NCBI GenBank assembly: GCA_963795415.1
Contig: CAWCHQ010000003.1
Span: 1,488,001-1,552,000, forward strand
Source: CAVSUZ01 sp963795415
Lineage (GTDB): Bacteria > Pseudomonadota > Alphaproteobacteria > Acetobacterales > Acetobacteraceae
Reading direction: 5' to 3'
Length of the DNA: 64,000 nucleotides
The notes under the pieces were generated by a model. That model was given only the letters and a program-made list of their open reading frames with translations, made no database searches and was not told the origin of the DNA. Positions 1 through 7,855 of the stretch are shown piece after piece (the first letter of the stretch is position 1; the number at the start of each line of letters is the position of its first letter). The translations under genes and the position numbers were made by a program.

Positions 1-1
1 G

Positions 2-1513
2 CTCCCCATGGCATCTCCTTGGAAGGCGACCATTGCACCCGACGGCCGTCTCTGGATTCGCGGCGAGGGACTGGGTCCGCAAACCGTCGCTGCCGCCGCG
101 TTCATCCCTGAGGAACCCGCAACAATCGTTGACGCCGCGCCGCAGCCCCTCACGGTGCGCCAGGGCGGATTCGTGCTGAAACTGGCCCTCGCTCCCGGCT
201 TCAACGCGGTCTCCGGCCTTCCGGGCCTGCTGGAGGTGCGCGACTCGTCGGGACAGCATCTCGCCGTGGATGTCGTGGCTTCGCCCGGCCCGGCGCCGCC
301 AAGCGGCTACGATCCTATAGCGCGGATCATGGCGCTGGCTTTCCTCGGCGGGCTCATCCTCAACCTGATGCCGTGCGTTTTTCCGGTACTCGCGATTAAG
401 GCACTGAGCTTCGCCGAGGGAGCTTCCCGCGGACGCGCCGCCGGTCATGCGGTGGCATACTCCGCAGGCGTTCTCACGGCGTTTGCCGTTCTCGGCTCCC
501 TGCTCATCGCTCTGCGCGATGCCGGCGCTGCTGCCGGCTGGGGGTTCCAGTTCCAGTCCCCCGCCTTTGTCGCAGCTATGGCCTGGCTGCTCTTCACCAT
601 CGGCCTGAATCTTTCGGGCGTGTTCCATGTCGGCTCCCGCCTCTCCGGCGCCGGCGACCGCCTGACGCGCCGTAACAGCAGCGCAGGCAGCTTTTTTACC
701 GGACTGCTGGCGGTCACCGTAGCGACTCCCTGCACTGCCCCCTTCATGGGCGCAGCCATCGCAGGAGCCCTGGCGGAATCCCCTGTCACCGGTCTGTTCG
801 TCTTCCTGGCCCTGGGTGCGGGCATGGCCACGCCTTACGCCACATTGGTCGCGATGCCTGGACTTGGCCGCGTGATTCCGCGCCCGGGACCATGGATGGA
901 GCGGCTTCGCCAGCTCCTCGCCTTTCCCATGTATGCCGCGGCGGCCTGGCTGCTCTGGGTCATCAGCCAGGAAGCAGGTCCCAGCGGCGTCCTCGGCACG
1001 GCTGCCGGCTTTGTGCTGATCGGATTCGCCGCCTGGGCGATCGGCGCCACCCAGGGTTCAGCCGACAAAGGCCGGCGCCTCGGCCAATCGGCGGCGGCAG
1101 CCGCGGCCCTGACCGCCATCGCCGTGCTGGGCGGCCTCACCGCCGGCGCGCCCGTGGCATCCCTGGCCGTGGCCAGCGGAGAGAGTTTCTCGGTTGCCCG
1201 GCTGACCGCGCTGCGGCAGCAAGGCCGCCCGGTCTTCGTCGATATGACCGCCGCCTGGTGCGTCACCTGCCTGGTGAACGAGCATGTGACGCTGGATACG
1301 CCGGCAATCCAAAAAGCCTTCGCCGCCAGAAACGTCGCGCTCCTCCGAGGCGACTGGACCCGGCAGGACCCCGCAATCACCCGATTTCTCCGCCAGTACC
1401 AGCGAGACGGCGTGCCGCTCTACGTCTATTTCCCGCCGCGCGACGCCGAACCGGTGCTGCTCCCGCAAATCCTCACCCAGTCCACCGTGCTCGCCGCCCT
1501 GGATCGGGGATAG
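2..1513 (+). CDS. Thiol:disulfide interchange protein, DsbD/ScsB type (5' partial)
   Basis: This is the C-terminal part of a membrane electron carrier that passes reducing power from the cytoplasm to periplasmic thiol proteins. The reading frame is open to the left edge and the first residues fall inside the periplasmic DsbD-like beta domain, so the true start lies outside the window; the ATG at 8 is probably internal. From about residue 105 there is a multi-helix membrane core with the two expected membrane cysteines, in LMPCVFP (about residue 121) and ATPCTAPF (about 241). From about residue 395 a thioredoxin-like domain carries the redox motif AAWCVTC. A stop lies at 1511-1513, and an IS5-family element sits about 80 bp downstream. 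Family assignment is firm; DsbD versus ScsB is not resolved. Confidence 0.88.
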   Translation, partial: LPMASPWKATIAPDGRLWIRGEGLGPQTVAAAAFIPEEPATIVDAAPQPLTVRQGGFVLKLALAPGFNAVSGLPGLLEVRDSSGQHLAVDVVASPGPAPPSGYDPIARIMALAFLGGLILNLMPCVFPVLAIKALSFAEGASRGRAAGHAVAYSAGVLTAFAVLGSLLIALRDAGAAAGWGFQFQSPAFVAAMAWLLFTIGLNLSGVFHVGSRLSGAGDRLTRRNSSAGSFFTGLLAVTVATPCTAPFMGAAIAGALAESPVTGLFVFLALGAGMATPYATLVAMPGLGRVIPRPGPWMERLRQLLAFPMYAAAAWLLWVISQEAGPSGVLGTAAGFVLIGFAAWAIGATQGSADKGRRLGQSAAAAAALTAIAVLGGLTAGAPVASLAVASGESFSVARLTALRQQGRPVFVDMTAAWCVTCLVNEHVTLDTPAIQKAFAARNVALLRGDWTRQDPAITRFLRQYQRDGVPLYVYFPPRDAEPVLLPQILTQSTVLAALDRG

Positions 1514-1595
1514 AGCGCGAACACCTACGTCGGACGGATTTGGCGCCCTCGGCTCCGGCCTTTGGTCCGGTCCTGGTGGAATCCCCAGGACCTTA

Positions 1596-2446
1596 GAGTC
1601 CATCCAGGAGCATATTGTATTCTGGCAAAGCCTTCTGACCATCAGGCGGATGGACGCCCAGCGCAGGAATCCAAGAGCGTTTCGATTCAGACATTCCCAA
1701 TCCTTGGCCAGTCGCCGACACCGGTTCAGCCAGGCGATGCTGCGCTCCACGATCCAGCGCTTGGGTAGCACCACGAATTTGCCGATATCGGAGCGCTTCA
1801 CGATCTCCAGGTTGACCTGCTTGCAGGCCACCCGCAGCCCCTGCTGAAACTTCGACCCCTGATAGCCGCTATCAGCATAGAGCTTCAGCAAAAAGGGAAA
1901 CAGCCCGAACCGCGAACCCATCAGTAGCAAGCCACCGTCACGGTGCTGAATGTCGGCTGCGTGAATGATCGCCTGCATCAGCAGACCCTGGGTGTCGACC
2001 AGGATATGCCGCTTCTTGCCGTTGATCTTCTTGCCCGCGTCATACCCCGAGGGATCAATGCAGACCCTCCTTTTCCGCGCCCTTGACGCTCTGGCTGTCG
2101 ATGATCCCGGCCGTCGGGCTGGTTTCTCGACCCGCCAGTTCGCGGCACTGCACATACAACGCGTGGTGGATGCGATCGAGCGTGCCGTCGTCATCCCAGC
2201 GTCGGAAATAGTCATTGACCGTACTGCGCGGCGGCAGATCCTTCGGCAGCGATGCCACTGGCAGCCGGTGCTGAGGATCTACATCAACCCATTGACGATT
2301 TGACGCTCATCAACGGTCCGTTTGTTGCCGCCCTTCTTGGCTGGCGGGATCAGCGGTTTGATCAACGCCCATTCCGGCTCGGTCAGGTCACTGGGGTAGC
2401 GCAGCTTGCTGCGGTCGTAGCGCCCGCGGTTCTCGGTGGTCCACAT
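1596..2446 (-). pseudogene. IS5-family transposase, broken by a stop and two frameshifts
   Basis: Three segments in different frames together give an IS5-type DDE transposase. The N-terminal segment contains YPSDLTEPEWALI and ends at an in-frame TAG right after VNGLM (about 2280). The middle segment, LPKDLPPRSTVNDYFRRW through DSQSVKGAEKEG, is shifted near 2258. The C-terminal segment, from PSGYDAGKKINGKKRHILVDT through WIVERSIAWLNRCRRLAKDWE, is shifted again near 2065. The first catalytic Asp lies in IIDSQSV and the terminal Glu in the VERSIAW segment, so catalytic residues remain but no continuous product is possible. The last frame reads out through the left end of the element into flanking DNA. 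The likely start is the ATG at 2446. Confidence 0.85.
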
Positions 2447-2563
2447 TCGGCAACTCGCCATTCGGTGCCGCCTACAGACTCACAGCAATCCGAGCCGGAT
2501 CAAGGGCCTCCGGCCAGTTCAGCCAACCGACGCAAATGACTCGCGATCTTCTCGGATGGACAC
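1596..2563 (-). mobile_element. IS5-family insertion sequence (IS1031/IS427-like), decayed
   Basis: The ends are marked by short inverted repeats, GAGTCCATCC at 1596-1605 and GGATGGACAC at 2554-2563 (9 of 10 positions pair). They are flanked by the same trinucleotide TTA at 1593-1595 and 2564-2566. A TNA target duplication is typical of the IS1031-like groups of the IS5 family. The 968 bp length also fits. The transposase inside, read on the minus strand, is broken, so the element is probably immobile on its own. Confidence 0.8.
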
Positions 2564-2827
2564 TTAGGCGTAAATGCATCCCGATGATCGGCGACGGAGC
2601 CAAGACCTGACCCTGCGGTATCTCCGTTCGCTCGATTAGCGGCAGAGTGGGCCTGAGCAAGGTCACCCAGCAGCTTCAAGACCGCAGCGCGGCGGGCCGC
2701 ACCGGCCACCAGAACCAGACCGCTCCCGATGAAAGACCCCGCCCGCGCGGACGGCGGGGGCGGCCACTGAGACGCACCCGCACCCTGAAACCGCGAACCA
2801 CCCAGCCCCCGCCGTTTCGAAAATCAA

Positions 2828-4503
2828 GCAGACCGTGTGAAAAGTTCCGTCTGGCGAAGGCGGGGGCGTCAGCAGCCAAGGCCCCAGAGAGGCGTCACGC
2901 AATCTATCGGAGCACTCGTATGAGGTCGCGCCTGAGACTTGCTTAGCGCGACGATATCCCACCAAACGACGCGGCAACAGGCAGGGGAGCCGGCTGTTCA
3001 GCCGGGCACGGCTTTCACCGCCGCCGTCAATTCGTCGAACGGCACAAGGTTGAGCACCCGTCTGATGTTGTAGGCGAGCGCGGTCAGACTGAACTCAGCC
3101 CGAACCTTCTCCAGACGCCGCATCAGGAATGCCCCTTGGTACATCCACTGTTTGATCGTGCCGAACGGGTGCTCGACCGACTCACGGCGCCGGTCAAGAA
3201 TGCCTGGGCGCTGCGCGAGCCGAGCCGCCATCCGCTCCAGCACCGCCTCATTCTCCAACCGAGATACCGAGCGAAACTGATTGCCCGTGCACCGAGACCG
3301 CAGAGGGCAGTCACGACAGCCAGCCCGGTTGGCGTAGTTGATCTTCTGCAACCCGCGCATGAGCGACGATGTATAGGGGTGAAGGCGCTGCCCGGCAGGA
3401 CAAATCATACTGTCCGCCTTCACCTCATATTTGAACTCGTCCTTGCGGAACAGGCCTTGCCTGACCGAAGGACCGCGCTGCGGTCGCGGCACATAGGGCA
3501 CCATGCCCGCCTTCTCGCAGGCCTCGATACCCTCGATCTTGAAATAACCCTTGTCGGCAACGACGTCGATCGTCTCGACGCCAAGTATCTCCTTCGCCGC
3601 CGCGGCGGTCTCGGTCAGCAGACCCATATCGACCACCTGGTTGGTGACCTGCTGCTCGACGATCAGCTTATGCTTGGTATCGACCGCGATCTGCACGTTG
3701 TAGCCGACAGCAACATGCGTGTGCGCTGCCATCGCCCGGCTGTCGGGATCGGTCAGCGAGATCTGGCTCTCCCCGGTCCGATCCAGCTCCGCCAGTATCG
3801 CCTTGCAGCGCTCGCGCCGCTTGCGAACCGCGGCGATCTTCTCCGCCAGGTTGTCGACCCGTGCGCCGCTTGTCCCTTGCTCGGCAGCATCGCTCTGATC
3901 GAGGCGCTCGAGGTAATCGTCCAGCTTCTTATCGGCCAGCTTGATGAATTCGCTCAGCGAGGCACGGGTAAAATTGCGGTCCTTGTTGTTGACTGCCTTG
4001 ATCCGTGTGCCGTCCACCGCCAGCAGCTCGCGGCCGAACAGGTCGAGTTGCTTGCAGAGCAGCACGAACTGGCGGAACACCGGGCGGAAGGCCTTGCGGT
4101 TGTCGCGGCGGAAGTCGGCGATGGTTTTGAAGTCAGGCTTGAGCTGCCGCAACAGCCAGATCACCTCGACAGTGCGGTGGGTTTCGGCCTCCAGGCGCCG
4201 GCTGGAGCGGACGCGGTTCAGGTAGCCGTAGATATAGAGCTTGAGCAGATCGGTCGGCAGATAGCTCGGACGACCGGTATCCTTCGGTTCGACGCGCGCG
4301 AACCCCGCAGCAGCCAAGTCGAGTCCGTCGACAAAGGCTTCGATGAAGCGCACCGGGTTCTCGGGGCCGACATAGTCGTCCAGAGATTCCGGGAGCAGCA
4401 GGAGTTGGCAACGGTCATGACCGGCGATGTGGGGCATGTCGCGATTCTAACCCATCCCGCGCCGCGCCGGAATCCGTTGCGCGAGAGTTTTCACACAGTC
4501 TGC
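2828..4503 (-). mobile_element. IS1182-family insertion sequence, copy A
   Basis: The outer inverted repeat begins GCAGACCGTGTGAAAAG at 2828 and the inner one ends CTTTTCACACAGTCTGC-like at 4503 (TTTTCACACAGTCTGC). Terminal positions were set by comparing the two copies, which also share a few bases beyond these repeats (TCAA outside 2828, ACGA inside 4503), so the true ends may be up to 4-7 bp further out. The element carries one intact transposase gene. Confidence 0.78.
2998..4437 (-). CDS. IS1182-family transposase (copy A)
   Basis: A 479-residue DDE transposase of the IS1182 family that would cut and join the element's ends. The N-terminal part has the family pattern SLDDYVGPENPVRFIEAFVD and a helix-rich DNA-binding region. 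The catalytic core has Asp in LLAVDGTRIKAV (about residue 145), Asp in DVVADKGY (about 291), and Glu in RRESVEHPFGTIKQWM (about 433). A cysteine cluster (CRDC and CTGN, near residues 379-390) precedes the last catalytic block. The product differs from copy B at one visible residue, Glu versus Lys directly before SVEHPFG, which is not the catalytic Glu. The gene looks full length and functional. Confidence 0.9.
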   Translation of the reverse strand: MPHIAGHDRCQLLLLPESLDDYVGPENPVRFIEAFVDGLDLAAAGFARVEPKDTGRPSYLPTDLLKLYIYGYLNRVRSSRRLEAETHRTVEVIWLLRQLKPDFKTIADFRRDNRKAFRPVFRQFVLLCKQLDLFGRELLAVDGTRIKAVNNKDRNFTRASLSEFIKLADKKLDDYLERLDQSDAAEQGTSGARVDNLAEKIAAVRKRRERCKAILAELDRTGESQISLTDPDSRAMAAHTHVAVGYNVQIAVDTKHKLIVEQQVTNQVVDMGLLTETAAAAKEILGVETIDVVADKGYFKIEGIEACEKAGMVPYVPRPQRGPSVRQGLFRKDEFKYEVKADSMICPAGQRLHPYTSSLMRGLQKINYANRAGCRDCPLRSRCTGNQFRSVSRLENEAVLERMAARLAQRPGILDRRRESVEHPFGTIKQWMYQGAFLMRRLEKVRAEFSLTALAYNIRRVLNLVPFDELTAAVKAVPG

Positions 4504-5084
4504 ACGAATTATGAGCGGGAGGGCTTCGGGCCGCTGCGCGGGTTGGCGGCGGCAAAATCCCTTTTGAATCCCTTTTGATGCGGTCGAAGATGAGGCGCTT
4601 GCGCTCCTCATCGATGGGCATTGACGGCACCAGTCGGATAAGCTTCCTCTTGCTTACGATGCCGTGCCGCACCATCTCGCGGTTGAAGATGGTATCCTGC
4701 TCCCGCCCCGCCACGTATTTCGACAGCACAAGGTCATGCACGTCCAGACACAGCCCGGCTGCGCCGCCTGTGTTCGGGTTGCTGATGCGGATAAGGCGTT
4801 GCTCCCATCCTGCTGGAAGGGTGGCGGATTTCAGGCCCGATGCCATGCGCGTAATAGCGGTGCGCCTTGTGAAAGTCCGAAAGCTCGCCAATGGCGGCGT
4901 CAATCGCGTCGGCGCGCTCGGGATGATTGCGCGGATATACGTCCGCTTCGATTGACTGAAAGGCTATCGGCGGCAGTTTGCCCTTCTGCGCGTGGATCGC
5001 CTGACTGCCAATTACCACAATTTCGGAGTCACCCGAGATTTGACTGGCCGCGCGAATAATATGTTCGAGTTGAATACGATTCAT
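4504..5084 (-). pseudogene. DUF6036-like nucleotidyltransferase, frameshifted and truncated
   Basis: This resembles MNT/AbiEii-type nucleotidyltransferases. The start at 5084 (MNRIQLEHIIRAASQISG) is followed by the nucleotide-binding signature VIGSQAIHAQ and an acidic metal motif in SIEADVYPR. After GPEI the frame is lost at about 4838, where an AAA run in GAAATCC appears to carry one extra A. In the next frame the protein resumes with SATLPAGWEQR, then LCLDVHDLVLSKYVAGR, and reaches RIKRDSKG before running into IS1182 copy A. The normal C-terminus therefore seems cut by the insertion. The upstream partner overlaps its start by about 56 bases. A toxin-like role (nucleotidylation of RNA or protein) is inference from the fold and the pairing. 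Confidence 0.7.
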
Positions 5085-5385
5085 AGATGGCTCGGCGCTC
5101 GTCCTCTCTGAGAAAGCCCGCAAAGGGGCTGGACTGCCGTAAACGGTTCGCTCTTTCGGAGCGTTCTTCCAGAAATTCCGCGACCTGGGCGGGCGGCCCG
5201 TTCAAAATGTCTTCCCATTCGGACAGCGTTAGCACGGGGCTGCCTTCCATCTGTTGCCAGCGGCGCAAAGTGTCCCGCGCTTCGTTCAGCAGGGCGGGAT
5301 TGGCCCGCACCTTCTCGGCAACGAGCCGGTGCATGGCGAGACTGCGCTCGTCAATGCGCATATGATCGCTGTAAACGGGTTCCAT
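5029..5385 (-). CDS. Conserved protein paired with the DUF6036 nucleotidyltransferase
   Basis: A soluble, helix-rich protein of about 118 residues beginning MEPVYSDHMRIDERSLAMHR. It has no obvious catalytic motif or membrane segment. Proteins of this type commonly precede DUF6036 nucleotidyltransferases, and here the two genes overlap, which suggests translational coupling and a partner or antitoxin-like role. I recognise the pairing but not a tested function. The ATG at 5385 is preferred over a leftward extension; the ATG at 5361 is also possible. The last residues (from about YESYS) overlap the downstream start codon region. Confidence 0.62.
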   Translation of the reverse strand: MEPVYSDHMRIDERSLAMHRLVAEKVRANPALLNEARDTLRRWQQMEGSPVLTLSEWEDILNGPPAQVAEFLEERSERANRLRQSSPFAGFLREDERRAIYESYSTRTYYSRGQSNLG

Positions 5386-5540
5386 GCATGCATTATAGCA
5401 CAAGCCTATGGCACGGAAACCCCGCTCGGAAGGCCGCTAAGTGGTTTGTTAACCATGATCGCCGTCTGTTTCAAAACGGGCGGCGGCTGGACAGGTTGAG
5501 GGTTTTCTGGGCTACAATGTGGCTCAGAGGAGAAACCGCC

Positions 5541-5804
5541 GTGACTGAAAATTCTGTGGTTCGGGCCCGTGTCGAGAAGACTGACAAGGCCGAAGCGACC
5601 GCCGTGCTGGCAGCTATGGGCCTTACCTTGTCCGATGCGTTCCGCATGTTGGTGAAACGGATAGCCACGGAGAAGGCGCTTCCTTTCGAGCCGTTGGTGC
5701 CCAATAGGGAAACTATCGAAGCGATGAAAGCCGCGGAGCGCGGCGAGGTGACGACTGTCGGGCACCCGAGAAAGCTGCTCAAGAGCCTGAATGCGGATTG
5801 TTAA
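5541..5804 (+). CDS. RelB/DinJ-family antitoxin
   Basis: An 87-residue ribbon-helix-helix antitoxin. The N-terminus (NSVVRARVEKTDKAEATAVL) gives the DNA-binding strand and helix. The segment MGLTLSDAFRMLVKRIA is the typical RelB/DinJ core. The C-terminal tail, about residues 55-87, would wrap the toxin. A GTG start at 5541 is chosen because AGGAG lies at 5527-5531 with good spacing and no better start exists. Its 3' end overlaps the toxin gene by 14 bases, the usual antitoxin-first order. Autorepression of the pair is expected from the family. Confidence 0.85.
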   Translation: MTENSVVRARVEKTDKAEATAVLAAMGLTLSDAFRMLVKRIATEKALPFEPLVPNRETIEAMKAAERGEVTTVGHPRKLLKSLNADC

Positions 5805-6072
5805 TTACACCAGCCGCTTTCGGCGTGACTACAAGCGGGAGAAATCGGGACAACACGGCAAGCGCCTTGATGCGATGCTGACCGCAGCGGTCAATTTGCT
5901 GGCCAGGGATCAACAATTGCCGCACCGCTATTTCGATCACCCGCTCGGCGGCGCGTGGAAGCACCACCGCGACTGCCATATCAGGCCGGACCTGATCCTG
6001 ATATACCGCAAGCCGGACGATGCGATCCTTGATCTTGTCCGGCTCGGCTCACATAGCGAACTTGGCCTATAG
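5791..6072 (+). CDS. YafQ/RelE-family mRNA interferase toxin
   Basis: A 93-residue RelE-fold endoribonuclease. YafQ-like features are the basic N-terminus (SRFRRDYKREKSGQHGKRLD), the central PHRYFDHPLGGAWKHHRDCHI with catalytic-type His residues, and the C-terminal block PDLILIYRKPDD followed by LVRLGSHSELG. The gene starts inside the antitoxin's 3' end, so the two are translationally coupled. Only about 28 bp separates the stop from the left repeat of IS1182 copy B. Length and motifs look complete, so the toxin is probably functional. Confidence 0.87.
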   Translation: MRIVNYTSRFRRDYKREKSGQHGKRLDAMLTAAVNLLARDQQLPHRYFDHPLGGAWKHHRDCHIRPDLILIYRKPDDAILDLVRLGSHSELGL

Positions 6073-6100
6073 AAAGATAAGCCTTTGGTTCAAAAGTCGT

Positions 6101-7776
6101 GCAGACTGTGTGAAAACTCTCGCGCAACGGATTCCGGCGCGGCGCGGGATGGGTTAAAATCGCGACATGCCCCACATCGCCGGTCATGACCGTTGCCAAC
6201 TCCTGCTGCTCCCGGAATCTCTGGACGACTATGTCGGCCCCGAGAACCCGGTGCGCTTCATCGAAGCCTTTGTCGACGGACTCGACTTGGCTGCTGCGGG
6301 GTTCGCGCGCGTCGAACCGAAGGATACCGGTCGTCCGAGCTATCTGCCGACCGATCTGCTCAAGCTCTATATCTACGGCTACCTGAACCGCGTCCGCTCC
6401 AGCCGGCGCCTGGAGGCCGAAACCCACCGCACTGTCGAGGTGATCTGGCTGTTGCGGCAGCTCAAGCCTGACTTCAAAACCATCGCCGACTTCCGCCGCG
6501 ACAACCGCAAGGCCTTCCGCCCGGTGTTCCGCCAGTTCGTGCTGCTCTGCAAGCAACTCGACCTGTTCGGCCGCGAGCTGCTGGCGGTGGACGGCACACG
6601 GATCAAGGCAGTCAACAACAAGGACCGCAATTTTACCCGTGCCTCGCTGAGCGAATTCATCAAGCTGGCCGATAAGAAGCTGGACGATTACCTCGAGCGC
6701 CTCGATCAGAGCGATGCTGCCGAGCAAGGGACAAGCGGCGCACGGGTCGACAACCTGGCGGAGAAGATCGCCGCGGTTCGCAAGCGGCGCGAGCGCTGCA
6801 AGGCGATACTGGCGGAGCTGGATCGGACCGGGGAGAGCCAGATCTCGCTGACCGATCCCGACAGCCGGGCGATGGCAGCGCACACGCATGTTGCTGTCGG
6901 CTACAACGTGCAGATCGCGGTCGATACCAAGCATAAGCTGATCGTCGAGCAGCAGGTCACCAACCAGGTGGTCGATATGGGTCTGCTGACCGAGACCGCC
7001 GCGGCGGCGAAGGAGATACTTGGCGTCGAGACGATCGACGTCGTTGCCGACAAGGGTTATTTCAAGATCGAGGGTATCGAGGCCTGCGAGAAGGCGGGCA
7101 TGGTGCCCTATGTGCCGCGACCGCAGCGCGGTCCTTCGGTCAGGCAAGGCCTGTTCCGCAAGGACGAGTTCAAATATGAGGTGAAGGCGGACAGTATGAT
7201 TTGTCCTGCCGGGCAGCGCCTTCACCCCTATACATCGTCGCTCATGCGCGGGTTGCAGAAGATCAACTACGCCAACCGGGCTGGCTGTCGTGACTGCCCT
7301 CTGCGGTCTCGGTGCACGGGCAATCAGTTTCGCTCGGTATCTCGGTTGGAGAATGAGGCGGTGCTGGAGCGGATGGCGGCTCGGCTCGCGCAGCGCCCAG
7401 GCATTCTTGACCGGCGCCGTAAGTCGGTCGAGCACCCGTTCGGCACGATCAAACAGTGGATGTACCAAGGGGCATTCCTGATGCGGCGTCTGGAGAAGGT
7501 TCGGGCTGAGTTCAGTCTGACCGCGCTCGCCTACAACATCAGACGGGTGCTCAACCTTGTGCCGTTCGACGAATTGACGGCGGCGGTGAAAGCCGTGCCC
7601 GGCTGAACAGCCGGCTCCCCTGCCTGTTGCCGCGTCGTTTGGTGGGATATCGTCGCGCTAAGCAAGTCTCAGGCGCGACCTCATACGAGTGCTCCGATAG
7701 ATTGCGTGACGCCTCTCTGGGGCCTTGGCTGCTGACGCCCCCGCCTTCGCCAGACGGAACTTTTCACACGGTCTGC
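6101..7776 (+). mobile_element. IS1182-family insertion sequence, copy B
   Basis: The element is bounded by GCAGACTGTGTGAAAA at 6101-6116 and TTTTCACACGGTCTGC at 7761-7776. It has the same length as copy A (1,676 bp) and differs at only scattered positions, for example GGTTAAAATCG versus GGTTAGAATCG just before the transposase start. The outer flank (TTGATTTGTG) shares only TTGATTT with the copy A outer flank, so no convincing target duplication was seen. Confidence 0.78.
6167..7606 (+). CDS. IS1182-family transposase (copy B)
   Basis: A 479-residue transposase, nearly identical to the copy at 2998-4437. The DDE residues lie in LLAVDGTRI, DVVADKGY and the SVEHPFG block (Lys replaces Glu directly before SVEHPFG, leaving the conserved Glu of VEHP intact). 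The start ATG at 6167 follows about 66 bp of element leader. Having two intact copies in inverted orientation makes inversion of the intervening 1.6 kb by homologous recombination possible. Confidence 0.9.
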   Translation: MPHIAGHDRCQLLLLPESLDDYVGPENPVRFIEAFVDGLDLAAAGFARVEPKDTGRPSYLPTDLLKLYIYGYLNRVRSSRRLEAETHRTVEVIWLLRQLKPDFKTIADFRRDNRKAFRPVFRQFVLLCKQLDLFGRELLAVDGTRIKAVNNKDRNFTRASLSEFIKLADKKLDDYLERLDQSDAAEQGTSGARVDNLAEKIAAVRKRRERCKAILAELDRTGESQISLTDPDSRAMAAHTHVAVGYNVQIAVDTKHKLIVEQQVTNQVVDMGLLTETAAAAKEILGVETIDVVADKGYFKIEGIEACEKAGMVPYVPRPQRGPSVRQGLFRKDEFKYEVKADSMICPAGQRLHPYTSSLMRGLQKINYANRAGCRDCPLRSRCTGNQFRSVSRLENEAVLERMAARLAQRPGILDRRRKSVEHPFGTIKQWMYQGAFLMRRLEKVRAEFSLTALAYNIRRVLNLVPFDELTAAVKAVPG

Positions 7777-7855
7777 TTGATTTGTGCATGCACAACGGCA
7801 AAGTGATTGGCAAGGTGGACCTACCCCAGTTTCGTGGACGGGGGAGAATTTGGGT

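Larger units (their letters stand above)
2828..7776. mobile_element. Putative composite element: inverted IS1182 pair around a TA-like cassette
   Basis: Two 1,676 bp IS1182-family copies in opposite orientation (2828-4503 and 6101-7776) bound 1,597 bp of unrelated DNA at 4504-6100. The enclosed DNA holds a nucleotidyltransferase gene with its upstream partner on the minus strand, and a RelB-YafQ-like pair on the plus strand. The arrangement is that of a composite transposon. I could not find a target duplication flanking the outer ends, so transposition as one unit is inferred and not shown. Near identity of the copies argues for recent duplication or gene conversion. Confidence 0.55.

Noticed and set aside
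1058..2215. One long minus-strand frame running from the IS5 element into the DsbD gene
   Set aside because: Only the middle third is transposase; the rest is antisense of the DsbD coding region and a wrong frame upstream of the shift.
2567..2827. Possible small minus-strand gene between the IS5 and IS1182 elements
   Set aside because: Open frames there cross the IS5 end and have no ribosome site or recognisable motif; high GC explains their openness.
3136..4578. A 480-codon open frame antisense to the IS1182 transposase, with a matching one at 5981-7468
   Set aside because: It is the complementary frame of a GC-rich transposase, rich in Arg/Ala/Leu without domains, and appears at both copies only because the copies are identical.
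2828..7776. A target duplication for the whole composite element
   Set aside because: Flanking bases outside the two IS copies (CGAAAA on the left, GTGCAT on the right) do not match.
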